A DNA stretch of 64,000 bases from UBA6168 sp965222975 (GCA_965222975.1 CBDCVJ010000084.1:1-64000); one strand, 5' to 3'; shown: positions 17,180 to 25,994, numbered from the stretch's first letter. Notes: generated from the sequence alone by a model not told the origin. Numbers and translations: made by a program.

Positions 17180-18376
17180 TTATTTCGCAATAATAAATTT
17201 CTTTGAAACGACTTCCTTATCTTGAATTATTGAAATATAATATACGCCACTTTTCTGCTGAGTCACATCAACCGCCAATTTATGAAGGCCAGCTTCTTTT
17301 TCCCCATCAAAAAGCACATCCAAAACATTTCCTCTTGCATCCCTCAATTCGACTCGGACGGGGCCGTTGGCCGATAATTCATAATTAACGGTATTGGAAT
17401 TGACGGATGGGTTCGGAACGACGTTGACGGATTTTATACTGTTAATCAATTCATTTGATGCAGCTTCTTCATTAGCGTCGAGCAATAAAAAATGGCTCTT
17501 ACGCATTTTTCTTTCTTCCATCCGTTTGCCGTCTTTGGGTGCATGGGAACGGCGCCCTTTTTTATGGTGACCATGCCTGCCATTATGCTTTTTCAATTCT
17601 CCCATTTCTTGCTCATGCAGTTGGTGCATATCTTCTTTCCACTGTTTGCGCTCGTCTTCCAATTCTGCTAACAGGGCATCTATATCTTCCTCATATTTTT
17701 CAAATAATTCATGCAATGCATCAAACTGTGGCTTGTACTGCTCCATCTTTTTTTCATGCTCCTTATGCATGGCTTCCCTTTCTTCTTTACTGAAAGGTTT
17801 TTCTGAATCCATCAATTCATGGTGTTTTTTAATTCTGTTTTCGTGCAGCTCTTTAAAAAATGGGCGCAACTCATCCAGTTTTGCCTTATCTTCCACACTT
17901 ATTTTTTCTTCCAATTTAGCTCGCTGCTTCAACATCACAGGTTGAATGTTTTCCTCTTTATACTTCATTAATTTCTCGTGCAATTCTTTTCTATCTTTTT
18001 TGTTGGCTTTCATCCTTTCATGGTGTTCCCACTGTCTTTCCTCTAATTTTTGCGCTAAAATTTCACGTTGTTCTGTCGTCAAAACTTGTTTGATTTCCTT
18101 GCTTTGAGAAGAGGTTAATTCCCTCAACTGTTTATGCAATTCATGTGGATCTTCTGTATTTTCTTTTTTTAGGGTCTCTCTTTTTTCATAGTATTTTGCC
18201 CGTATTTTTTCAATGGCAGTTTCCTGTTCAGCAGTTAAATTAAGGTCGGTCTTAAATTCTTCAATTTTAAACACCTTCATTTCACGGTGGGGGTGATGTG
18301 GGTGATTTTGTGCATAAATATTTTGCACTAAAAAAATGGCCAAGGCCAAAGCAAAAAATGATTTTATATTTTTCAT
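17180..18376 (-). CDS. CpxP/Spy-like helical protein with T9SS C-terminal sorting domain
   Basis: 398 residues. Signal peptide MKNIKSFFALALAIFLVQN...YAQ, then a His-rich linker (HPHHPHRE). A long Lys/Glu/His-rich helical region carries two LTxxQ-type motifs (LNLTAEQETAIEKI and LTTEQREIL) like those of Spy/CpxP envelope stress proteins. The last ~80 residues (NVVPNPSVNS to SKKFIIAK) are a T9SS sorting domain. The combination would place a Spy-like helix bundle on the cell surface rather than in the periplasm. Distal gene of the ECF sigma operon region. His-rich segments suggest metal binding (inference). Confidence 0.75.
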   Translation of the reverse strand: MKNIKSFFALALAIFLVQNIYAQNHPHHPHREMKVFKIEEFKTDLNLTAEQETAIEKIRAKYYEKRETLKKENTEDPHELHKQLRELTSSQSKEIKQVLTTEQREILAQKLEERQWEHHERMKANKKDRKELHEKLMKYKEENIQPVMLKQRAKLEEKISVEDKAKLDELRPFFKELHENRIKKHHELMDSEKPFSKEEREAMHKEHEKKMEQYKPQFDALHELFEKYEEDIDALLAELEDERKQWKEDMHQLHEQEMGELKKHNGRHGHHKKGRRSHAPKDGKRMEERKMRKSHFLLLDANEEAASNELINSIKSVNVVPNPSVNSNTVNYELSANGPVRVELRDARGNVLDVLFDGEKEAGLHKLAVDVTQQKSGVYYISIIQDKEVVSKKFIIAK

Positions 18377-18604
18377 GTTATTTAGTGGTTAGTGATTAGT
18401 TGATCAGTGGTTAGTTGTACAGGTAGGTGGTGTTGTACTTTATAGATGATCGAATTTAAAATTAATGAAGGACTCCAGAGCGATGGTTTTTTTTTATACC
18501 CGCAGCTCTTTGGACAAAGATTAACTTTTAAATGCGAATACCTTTAAACAATTATTAACCAGCAATCAACAATTATCAATTATCAATTCCTTCTTTAGAC
18601 AATT

Positions 18605-19009
18605 TCAATGGGGCATTTTTTCCCGGTGGTGCAATTTTTTTTCATGGGGGGATCTAAAAATTAAGTGTCGGTGGATAAATTCCTCCAACCGTTTCAATTG
18701 CTCTTCGTTCAATTCATCTTGCAAAGCAACACGCAAAGAATCAAAGACCTGCTTGCGTTCTTGGATGGTATGTGCATGGATTCGGTGCAGGGATTCGGAA
18801 TATTCACGGACAATTTTTGACAGTCGTTCTTGCTGCTCATCCGATGCTTTGACTATCCTGAACAACCGCTCCTCAAAGCCCCCAAGCGTCCTTTCCATGG
18901 CAACCTGCCGGAGGTGTTTTTTTGTTAGTTGAGCATGAGTAAAAAAACCGCCTGCAAAACCAATTGCTATCAAGCCGATCATTGCCAATATGGTTTTTGT
19001 ATTTTCCAT
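18605..19009 (-). CDS. membrane-anchored CpxP/heavy-metal-sensor-like protein
   Basis: 134 residues: an N-terminal helix (TILAMIGLIAIGFAGGFFTHAQL), then an extracytoplasmic helical domain with FRIVKASDEQQERLSKIVREY and DELNEEQLKRLEEFI, and a His-rich tail (HEKKLHHREKMPH). Size and layout match periplasmic metal-sensing or chaperone proteins of the ZraP/CpxP/CnrR type. It lies downstream of the sigma and anti-sigma genes on the same strand, so it may be the signal-receiving arm of that system (inference). Confidence 0.65.
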   Translation of the reverse strand: MENTKTILAMIGLIAIGFAGGFFTHAQLTKKHLRQVAMERTLGGFEERLFRIVKASDEQQERLSKIVREYSESLHRIHAHTIQERKQVFDSLRVALQDELNEEQLKRLEEFIHRHLIFRSPHEKKLHHREKMPH

Positions 19010-19071
19010 TAAAAATTAATTATTTATCTTCAGTGAATTTATTTGCCCAAAAATAATTATTGAATCTCTGG

Positions 19072-19133
19072 TCACGTTTCCGTCCTCCCCCCAGCCCCCT
19101 TTGGAGGGGGCTGGGGGGAGGACGGAAACGTGA
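19072..19133. repeat. 29-bp perfect hairpin, 4-base loop
   Basis: Positions 19072-19100 (tcacgtttccgtcctccccc...) pair without mismatch with 19105-19133 around loop ttgg. Outside it, gaatttattt (near 19035) and aaataaattc (near 19138) pair again. It sits between the anti-sigma gene and the metal-sensor-like gene inside one operon. No T run follows on the minus strand, so it is more likely an RNA-processing or attenuation structure or a REP-like element than a classic terminator. Confidence 0.75.
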
Positions 19134-19186
19134 TAAAATAAATTCATTTATAGCCAATTTATTTAAAGACATGTTGCATTAAAAAA

Positions 19187-19582
19187 TTAAAACTCCAATA
19201 AGATATTCGCCTCATCAGGTGAAATTTCCTCAACGCCTATCAACGAATTTGCCGTCATATTTTCCCCGCCAAAATAAACAGCTGTCCATGCAATAAATAA
19301 AATCAAAACTGCCGCAGCAGCTACTCGTGGGAACAATTGCACGACAGCAGTACCAAAATTATTTTTATTTTTTTGAACTGCCCATTTTTGCATCACCTCA
19401 TCTGCAAAATCAATGCGATCTGGAATGGGCATTTCACTAATAAGTTTCCTCATTTTTAAATATTGACCCCGCTCTGCCCGCAGTTCGGCAGATGCTTTTA
19501 AAGCTGCCTCCAATTTTTTTTGCTCCTCATCGGTCAGCTTATTATCCAGCGAATAAATCAATAATTCTTTTGCATCTTTCAT
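19187..19582 (-). CDS. single-pass anti-sigma-factor-like protein
   Basis: 131 residues. A cytoplasmic N-terminal part (MKDAKELLIYSLDNKLTDEEQKKLEAAL) resembles the sigma-binding region of anti-sigma factors, without the zinc motif. A hydrophobic segment near residues 90-106 (VAAAAVLILFIAWTAVYF) is followed by a short outer tail. The start codon lies one base after the sigma factor stop, so the two genes are coupled. Role as anti-sigma is inferred from position and topology. Confidence 0.75.
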   Translation of the reverse strand: MKDAKELLIYSLDNKLTDEEQKKLEAALKASAELRAERGQYLKMRKLISEMPIPDRIDFADEVMQKWAVQKNKNNFGTAVVQLFPRVAAAAVLILFIAWTAVYFGGENMTANSLIGVEEISPDEANILLEF

Positions 19583-19583
19583 A

Positions 19584-20099
19584 TTATAATATTTTTTCCA
19601 AAATGCCTTTTAATTTTTTTTGACCTCTTGCCAAGCGGGAAGCTACTGTACCTTCTGGCACTTGCAATATATCCGCTGTTTCTTTCACGGAATATCCATC
19701 CAACATTCTCAAAACAATGACTGATCGGAATTCCGGTTCTAATATTTGCAGCGCTTTTTGTACCAGGTCTTTGGTTTCGTTGTTGATGGGGTTCGCAGAA
19801 GCATCTTCTACCAATAAATTAGGGTCATCTTTTTTTATAAAAGTCAACCACCTGTTTTTTCGTTGCCGCCGCTTTAATTCATTTAATGATAAATTGATGG
19901 CGATCCGGCTTAAATAAGTGCCCAATTTTGCCTCACCACGAAATTTATCCAATGACTGAAAAAAACGGATAAATACTTCTTGTGCCACATCGTCGGCCTC
20001 TGCTGTATCCCCCAACATTCCGACCACTGTTCGGGTTACTTGTTGTCTATGTTTTTCCACTACAAGACGCAAGGCACTTTCCTCGCCCAATTTGCACAA
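19584..20099 (-). CDS. ECF-type sigma factor, start codon unclear
   Basis: Region 2 motifs (ADDVAQEVFIRFFQSLDKFRGEAKLGTYLSRIAINLSL split over two helices) and region 4 (GYSVKETADILQVPEGTVASRLARGQKKL) are clear. The first in-frame standard start is the TTG at 20099, but homologous sequence continues upstream: EIAEPQLIRLCKLGEE is readable in frame, and LIRLCKLGE is the normal beginning of region 2. The frame stays open to about 20168 with only CTG available, no ATG or GTG. So the true N-terminus lies upstream of 20099 and uses an unusual start, or an ATG has been lost. Likely controls envelope genes, including its own operon. Confidence 0.85.
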   Translation of the reverse strand: MCKLGEESALRLVVEKHRQQVTRTVVGMLGDTAEADDVAQEVFIRFFQSLDKFRGEAKLGTYLSRIAINLSLNELKRRQRKNRWLTFIKKDDPNLLVEDASANPINNETKDLVQKALQILEPEFRSVIVLRMLDGYSVKETADILQVPEGTVASRLARGQKKLKGILEKIL

Positions 20100-20363
20100 T
20101 CGGATCAGTTGTGGTTCAGCTATTTCCTGTTGCGGATGTATGGATAATATGTTGGGTTCTTTCTGCAGTTATATGGCCGTTTATAGGTTAGACAATGGGC
20201 AAGGTGACTTTTTTCCCAAGAAACATAATTATTTGAATTTCGGGCAGTACGTGTCCGATGGCGTACACACCCATTTTATCAAATTATTTGTAAAGTGCTG
20301 ACCTTCAATAGTTTAATGCACTGGCATGGCCGTTGTGGGCAACAAAGAAAAACCCGAAGTATT

Positions 20364-22814
20364 ATGTTCAACAATCACTTTAAAATCGCCTTCCGGCAAA
20401 TCCTGAAACGCAAAGGGTATTCCCTGCTCAACATCGCTGGCCTCGCCATTGGCATCACCAGTTGCCTGCTCATCTTGCAATATGTGCTGTACGAGCGGAG
20501 CTACGATGGTTTCAGCCCAAACGCCTCCGACATTTACCGCCTGCGGCTCGATAGTCACCAAAATGGCGAGTTGGCCTGGCAGTCGGCCACGGTCTTCCCT
20601 GCTTTCGCCCCGACCCTGAAAGCGGATTTCCCCGAAATCATTGAATCCTGCCGATTGCACGATGCGGAAATGATCATCACCAACCCGGAGACGCAAGTGA
20701 AATTTGCCGAGAAAAAAGGCTATTACGCCGACCCTGCCTTTTTGCAAATGTTCGACATCAAAATGGTGCATGGCGATGCGGGATCGGCACTCACTGGCCC
20801 CGATAAGATCCTCCTTTCCGAAACGATGGCGAGGAAATATTTCGGCCTGTCCAACGCCATTGGGAAGCAATTGGTGGTGAAAGATCCCGACCTATTCCAA
20901 ACCTACGAAGTGACGGGCGTGTTCAAGGACTACCCCCAAAACTCCCACCTCATCATTGATTACCTGGTATCCTACAATACACTGGGCAAAATAATACAAC
21001 AAACATGGCAAGATACTACCAACGCCACCGAAACGAGCTGGGGCTGGTACGATTTCTACACCTACCTACATCTCGAACCCGGTACCGACGTGGAAGCGCT
21101 CCGGGCCAAGTTGCCCGCTTTTACCGAGAAATATGTCAATGCACCTTATCGCGAACGACGCCCCAATTCCACCTCGGTCATGGATATTGACATCCTTCCC
21201 ATGACCGACATCCACCTCTATTCCAACGTCAACCAAGAGGCCGAACCCAATGGCGATGGCAGGGCCGTTTCGCTGCTGTTTTTGGTGGCGTTTTTCATCC
21301 TCACCCTCGCTTGGGTCAATTACGTGAACCTGGCAACGGCCCGCTCATTGGAGCGCTCCCGGGAAGTGGGCGTACGGAAAGTGTTGGGGGCGGAGCGGCG
21401 ACAGTTGGTGGTGCAGTTTCTGACGGAAAGCCTGATGTTGAACGTGACGGCATTCCTGTTAGCACTCATGCTGTTTCAGATCAGTTTGCCTTTGTTCCAA
21501 AGCATTTTTGAATTTCCAGAAACCTCTGTGTTGTGGGAAAACCCGGGCTTTGTTTTATCGGCCATCGGGGTGTTTTTGGCAGGCTCCATTTTGTCGGGGC
21601 TGTACCCGGCATTTGTGCTATCGGGCTTCCGTCCGGTGACAGTGATGAAAGGGTTGTTTAAAAATACTGCACAGGGAACGGCCTTGCGGAAGGGCTTGAT
21701 CGTTTTCCAATTTGTCACCTCCATTGCCCTCATAATCGGTACGATGGTAGTTTATAAACAACTGCACTTCATGCGCAACCAAGACCTCGGCGTGGACATC
21801 AAACAAACGATGGTGCTGGAAGGCGCTGGTTCGGTGTTGGATTCATTGTATGAAGGCACTTTCGCCCCATTCAGGGAGGAGGTATTGGCTATGCCTGATG
21901 TGCATTTGCTGACCAGTTCGGCTTATGTGCCGGGCGATGAGATTTATTGGACAGCGGGTGTTCAATGGCTTCAGCCAGAAGCCAATTCTTTCACCATTTA
22001 CACCCAAGGGGTGGACGAGGACTTCCTCGATGCTTATGACTTGGGGTTGGTGGCAGGCCGAAATTTTTCCAAAGAAAGGGGCGGGGACGACCATGCCTGC
22101 CTGCTCAACGAACGGGCTGCTTCGCTGCTCGGATTTTCCTTGCCCGAATCGGCCCTCAACGAAAAAGTGCGGCGGGGCAGGGACACGCTCACGGTAGTTG
22201 GTATAACGAAAGACTTTCACCACCTTGGCTTGCAAAAAGCCATTGACCCGGTAATCTTCCTCTACCGCCCCGACAGCCGGAGTTACCTCTCACTCAAGGT
22301 GGGCACGGACAACGTGCAGTCCACCGTGGCCACCGTACAACAGGCGTGGGAACGGCACTTCCCTAACGATCCGTTCAGCTATTTTTTCCTCGATGAATTT
22401 TTCGACCAGCAATACAAGACTGATTCGATGTTTGGCCAATTGTTCACCTTTTTTGCCTTGTTGGCCATTTTCGTTGCATCATTGGGATTGTTCGGCCTGG
22501 CCTCCTACGATGTGCTGCAACGCACTAAGGAGATCGGCATCCGAAAAGTACTGGGCGCTACTACAACAGGTTTGGTTACACTGTTATCGAAGGACTTTTT
22601 GAAATTGGTGTTCGTCGCCTTTTTGGTCGCTTCGCCGCTGGCTTATTTTTTTATGGAAAAATGGCTGGCCGATTTTGCCTACCGCACCAATATTGGTTGG
22701 TGGGTGTTTGTTGTGGCAGGTGTGATGGCGGTGGTGGTTGCTTTTTTGACAGTGAGTTTTCAGAGTATGAAGGCAGCGCTGGCGAACCCGGTGAATTCAT
22801 TGCGGAGTGAATAA
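20364..22814 (+). CDS. MacB/FtsX-type ABC transporter permease
   Basis: 816 residues from ATG 20364 (MFNNHFKIAFRQILKRKGYSLLN). Layout: first helix (residues ~20-40), a MacB-like extracytoplasmic domain (about 50-270), an FtsX domain of three helices with SREVGVRKVLGAERRQLV (about 280-420), a second extracytoplasmic domain, and a second FtsX domain with TKEIGIRKVLGATTTGLV at the end. Such duplicated permeases export antibiotics, lipoproteins or peptides, or act as mechanotransmitters. No ATPase gene adjoins it. GC content is visibly higher than in its surroundings. Confidence 0.9.
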   Translation: MFNNHFKIAFRQILKRKGYSLLNIAGLAIGITSCLLILQYVLYERSYDGFSPNASDIYRLRLDSHQNGELAWQSATVFPAFAPTLKADFPEIIESCRLHDAEMIITNPETQVKFAEKKGYYADPAFLQMFDIKMVHGDAGSALTGPDKILLSETMARKYFGLSNAIGKQLVVKDPDLFQTYEVTGVFKDYPQNSHLIIDYLVSYNTLGKIIQQTWQDTTNATETSWGWYDFYTYLHLEPGTDVEALRAKLPAFTEKYVNAPYRERRPNSTSVMDIDILPMTDIHLYSNVNQEAEPNGDGRAVSLLFLVAFFILTLAWVNYVNLATARSLERSREVGVRKVLGAERRQLVVQFLTESLMLNVTAFLLALMLFQISLPLFQSIFEFPETSVLWENPGFVLSAIGVFLAGSILSGLYPAFVLSGFRPVTVMKGLFKNTAQGTALRKGLIVFQFVTSIALIIGTMVVYKQLHFMRNQDLGVDIKQTMVLEGAGSVLDSLYEGTFAPFREEVLAMPDVHLLTSSAYVPGDEIYWTAGVQWLQPEANSFTIYTQGVDEDFLDAYDLGLVAGRNFSKERGGDDHACLLNERAASLLGFSLPESALNEKVRRGRDTLTVVGITKDFHHLGLQKAIDPVIFLYRPDSRSYLSLKVGTDNVQSTVATVQQAWERHFPNDPFSYFFLDEFFDQQYKTDSMFGQLFTFFALLAIFVASLGLFGLASYDVLQRTKEIGIRKVLGATTTGLVTLLSKDFLKLVFVAFLVASPLAYFFMEKWLADFAYRTNIGWWVFVVAGVMAVVVAFLTVSFQSMKAALANPVNSLRSE

Positions 22815-23003
22815 TATAATGGTGAATGGTGAGAGGTGAATGGTGAATTGGCAAGAAATTTACCATTCACCTCTCACCATTAATAAAATGCTTAAAAACT
22901 ACCTCGCCGTCGCCGCCCACAATCTTTGACGGGCCGAGCAATATACGATCATCGACATCATTGGCCTAGCTCCTATCGTGTGGGCCTACCAGAACTAACA
23001 CTC

Positions 23004-23109
23004 CCGCTGGCGGCGGAATCAATTCAACAAAACAAAAACCGTATTATATCAGTTAATCACAGTGGTAAAAAAGGGAACGGTGCTGGCGCAGTGACTTTGT
23101 CCTGTGCCT
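23004..23109 (+). repeat. 106-bp direct repeat, copy 1
   Basis: Nearly identical to 25942-26047, both on the + strand. The shared core starts ggaatcaattcaacaaaaca and ends cgcagtga-tttgtcctgtgcct, with only a handful of substitutions. Copy 1 lies inside the permease remnant, copy 2 spans the end of the AAA ATPase gene. Confidence 0.85.
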
Positions 23110-23250
23110 ACATGCAGGCCTTTAGCAAACTGCTAAACTGCAATAATATATTTTTCATTACAGCCTTTTCAAAAATTTCCGGTTTTGGAAGTAGCTAATA
23201 TGGGAAGCCATTACCTGAGTGTAGGCACAGGGCACAGCCACTGCGCCAGC
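23082..23250. repeat. 30-bp inverted repeat flanking repeat-derived insert
   Basis: gctggcgcagtgactttgtc... (23082-23111) and its reverse complement at 23221-23250 match at 27 of 30 positions. They enclose about 109 bases with no gene. This could be the terminal repeat of a small non-autonomous element, or simply two opposed repeat copies. Confidence 0.7.
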
Positions 23251-23355
23251 CTCAGCCACTGCTGCCAATCCGATTAATTCATTGCGGAGTGCATAAAATA
23301 TTTAAAACTATTCTTTCACTTTAAAACTGTATTTAATTTCATGTCCAGAGATAAT

Positions 23356-23414
23356 AATTATAAATAACAGGGCACAATTAGATAATATCTAATTGTGCCC
23401 TGTTATTTATAATT
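23356..23414. terminator. 59-bp perfect palindrome, terminator of the lipoprotein gene
   Basis: Two 29-base arms (aattataaataacagggcac... and its exact complement) surround a single central base at 23385. It lies 16 bases beyond the stop of the minus-strand lipoprotein gene. The A/T-rich outer arms give the U-rich tail needed on either strand. Far longer than a normal terminator stem. Confidence 0.8.
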
Positions 23415-23430
23415 TATAGAGGTGAGTTTT

Positions 23431-24267
23431 TTAGCAACTGGTATCCTGCACATTCGTATCCCAGCAATGCCATTCGTCGTCTTGGAATTTATTAGCATCC
23501 TTCACCCTACCATTTTTATTGATACTGTCCCAGTTGATTTCAAGCAGGTTGTCATTTTCTGCATTGTAAACGTCATACGCCCTGTCAAATACACCAGGCA
23601 CAACATTTCCCGTCCGGAATTCGATATAGCCGCCATTACCGGCATGGCCGGGAATGATATTCGTATAACGGATTGATGCCACGTCGTTTCCATTATTGTG
23701 TTGGTAATCAATGCTGATAAAAGGGGTTGGGTTGTTGGCATTATAGTTCAAAGTCCAGTTGGCATAAGAATGGTCGTTAGCAACGATCCCTGAATACCAG
23801 TGTACCTGAGAAAACCCGCCAACTTTGGAAATATACATGTCCCATTGCACTTCGTCAGTCGCCAGCAATTCCCCGTAGAGTTCTGCCCGGTAAGTGCCGC
23901 TTTGGTCGGTAACTTCATACTTCCAAAGCCATACGCCCTGACCTTGATATTCTGGTTGATGCCGGAAGGACTCATAAAACGACAGTGTCGGGATGGCCAA
24001 ATGCACGGTCAACAGCGTATTCCAGACCACAATATTGGCGACTGCATGGCCCCAATTGTCGCCCGATCTGTCATCCACCGCATCGGGGTTTTTGAAATTA
24101 TTATCCAACTCTGTAAAAGGTGTCAAGTTCATCACAAAAGTTTCCTCCGATGGCAATTGAGGCGCTTCCAGCCCTACATAAGGATCAATGACAGGGTCAT
24201 CTTTTTGACAAGATTGCAGAAGGATTGTAGCCAAAACAAGGACTAAAACAAAATTTAGCTTTTTCAT
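23431..24267 (-). CDS. lipoprotein of unknown function
   Basis: 278 residues. A lipoprotein signal (MKKLNFVLVLVLATILLQSC, lipid Cys20) is followed by an acidic Q-K-D-D spacer, the usual surface-export-like start in Bacteroidota. The mature part is rich in Trp, Tyr and Asn and reads like a beta-sandwich (VWLWKYEVTDQSGTYRAELY, VQWDMYISKVGG, WYSGIVANDHSYANWTLNY). Two Cys close to the end (HCWDTNVQDTSC) may form a disulphide. No family recognised. Confidence 0.7.
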   Translation of the reverse strand: MKKLNFVLVLVLATILLQSCQKDDPVIDPYVGLEAPQLPSEETFVMNLTPFTELDNNFKNPDAVDDRSGDNWGHAVANIVVWNTLLTVHLAIPTLSFYESFRHQPEYQGQGVWLWKYEVTDQSGTYRAELYGELLATDEVQWDMYISKVGGFSQVHWYSGIVANDHSYANWTLNYNANNPTPFISIDYQHNNGNDVASIRYTNIIPGHAGNGGYIEFRTGNVVPGVFDRAYDVYNAENDNLLEINWDSINKNGRVKDANKFQDDEWHCWDTNVQDTSC

Positions 24268-24527
24268 GATTCTGAAGTTATTTTATTGTATCCCGGGCAA
24301 TTTGGTCAATCGTTAGCGGCAATTAATTCTTTATGCCAATCACCTAAATTGTTCCCGGGTTATTTGTTTAAAATGGTTGTTCAATAATATTATCGAATGT
24401 ACACTTAAAACGCTTGGGTGGAAAAATACCCTACGTCTAAAATGATATTTTTTGAATTTCCCACTGAGCTTGGAACTAAATAATTCATAAAACCATTTAG
24501 CCAGTCACCCAAAAACCATTACCAAAA

Positions 24528-25994
24528 ATGAAGTTCATTAGTTTTATAATTCTTTTTGCATTTCTATTTTGCTTGCGGCTGGTTGCCCAAACCGAAAGCG
24601 TGGATGTCGTTGAAACCATACTAACCCCAATACCCGATTCTACAGAGACAACTATATTATTCCCTATTAAAGGTGATGAGCATTTTGTGGTACTATTGTT
24701 CAAAAACGCCATCAACGATGCTTCGAGCAATATGCTTTTTACGGGTGGTATCCTACTCGGAATCTGGGGTTTTATTCTTTACCAATTAAAGGCTTGGCCA
24801 TTAGCTTTCTGGAATTGGTTTGTCAAAATGGTATCCCACGAAGTTTATCTGGATAGCACCTCTGATATTTATGAACGGTTTTCGGAATGGTACAAAATTC
24901 ATTATCCAGCAAAGTTCAAACGGGTACAGGCAGAGTTTGAATCAGGAGGTAGTTACCTTGATTTAGAGGAAGAAGAGAATACGGACAACCTCGCCAGGGT
25001 GCAGTACACGCAGTCCTACGACCGCAATGCTTTCTGGCACAAGGGGCGGCTTTTGTTTGTCCAGAAGGAAAAAGAGAAACTGGAAAATGCCAATAGTATT
25101 TTTAACATGCACCTCGAAAAATATGTCATTAAGGGATTGTTTGCAAAAGAGGCCATTGAGGATATTATGAACCAAGTTGTTGAGATGGAAAATGAGATAA
25201 GGATGAGCGACAAGCGATTGTACGTGTATTACAATGATGCGAACGATGGTTTTTATTCGATGGAATGGGAATCAGTCAAGACCTTTGATAAATTGTTTTT
25301 TCCACGCAAAGAAAAATTGATAGCAGATTTGGAAGGGTTCCAAAAATCCGAAGCAAAATACAAGAAGCTCGGCATCAACTATAAACGGGGTTATTTTTAT
25401 TCTGGAGAACCCGGCGGCGGTAAAACATCCATCGCCGTTGCCATGTCCCTTTTTCTCAAAAGGAAGCTGTACATCATCAACCTGTCCACCATTTCTGATA
25501 ATATTGGCTTGCAACGGGTTATTTCAAGGGTGGACAAAGGGAGCATGGTATTGTTTGACGACGTGGATGTAAATTTTGGGGAGGGACGAAAAATGAACCA
25601 TAAAAAAATTGATTTTTCGACCATTCTTGGGGTACTAGATGGGGTGTACAGCCCTGAGAACATTGTGTTCGCTATGTGTACCAACCACAAGGAAAAATTG
25701 GACCCTGCATTGATCAGGACTGGCAGGTTTGATTATGTCGAACACATTGACCTACCCGGTGATGAGGAGGTACGGCAGTTTCTCAATATGTATTATGAGA
25801 CCACTTTGAACGGAGAAGCACAAGGCCTCGGCGGGATTCCCATGGTGGATGTGCAGGACGCTTGTATTAAGAGTGGAGATTGGGAAGGTGCTGTTGAGAG
25901 GATTAGGCTCGTGAGGGAAAGAAGAAGCCTTCCTCCCCAAACCGTTGGCACCGGAATCAATTCAACAAAACAAAAGCCGCACTATATCAGTTAA
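24528..25994 (+). CDS. membrane-anchored BCS1-like AAA ATPase
   Basis: 488 residues. The N-terminus looks like a signal peptide or first helix (MKFISFIILFAFLFCLRLVAQ), then a second hydrophobic segment (about residues 70-85) and a middle domain ending in a BCS1-like lead-in (WESVKTFDKLFFPRKEKLIADL). AAA core: Walker A GEPGGGKTS (Lys299), Walker B VLFDDVDV (Asp344-Asp345), sensor FAMCTNH, arginine-finger motif RTGRFD (Arg397/Arg400). Mitochondrial BCS1 translocates a folded Fe-S protein; bacterial relatives are mostly uncharacterised and some lie in defence loci. Here it stands alone. The last ~15 codons fall in a 106-bp repeat found elsewhere in the window. Confidence 0.82.
   Translation: MKFISFIILFAFLFCLRLVAQTESVDVVETILTPIPDSTETTILFPIKGDEHFVVLLFKNAINDASSNMLFTGGILLGIWGFILYQLKAWPLAFWNWFVKMVSHEVYLDSTSDIYERFSEWYKIHYPAKFKRVQAEFESGGSYLDLEEEENTDNLARVQYTQSYDRNAFWHKGRLLFVQKEKEKLENANSIFNMHLEKYVIKGLFAKEAIEDIMNQVVEMENEIRMSDKRLYVYYNDANDGFYSMEWESVKTFDKLFFPRKEKLIADLEGFQKSEAKYKKLGINYKRGYFYSGEPGGGKTSIAVAMSLFLKRKLYIINLSTISDNIGLQRVISRVDKGSMVLFDDVDVNFGEGRKMNHKKIDFSTILGVLDGVYSPENIVFAMCTNHKEKLDPALIRTGRFDYVEHIDLPGDEEVRQFLNMYYETTLNGEAQGLGGIPMVDVQDACIKSGDWEGAVERIRLVRERRSLPPQTVGTGINSTKQKPHYIS

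Larger units (their letters stand above)
22888..23296 (+). pseudogene. remnant of a second FtsX/MacB permease, gutted and interrupted
   Basis: ATG 22888 opens MLKNYLAVAAHNL, then an in-frame TGA, then RAEQYTIIDIIGLA: the usual N-terminus of this permease family with one nonsense codon. At 23255-23296 the frame ATAANPINSLRSA-stop appears, closely matching the end of the intact upstream permease (ANPVNSLRSE-stop). About 250 bases of unrelated repeat DNA replace the roughly 2.3 kb between. So a tandem permease copy lost its interior and received a repeat insertion. No function expected. Confidence 0.8.

Noticed and set aside
22926..23198. 90-codon frame over the permease remnant
   Set aside because: Runs through the dead gene and the repeat insert in a shifted frame; no independent support.
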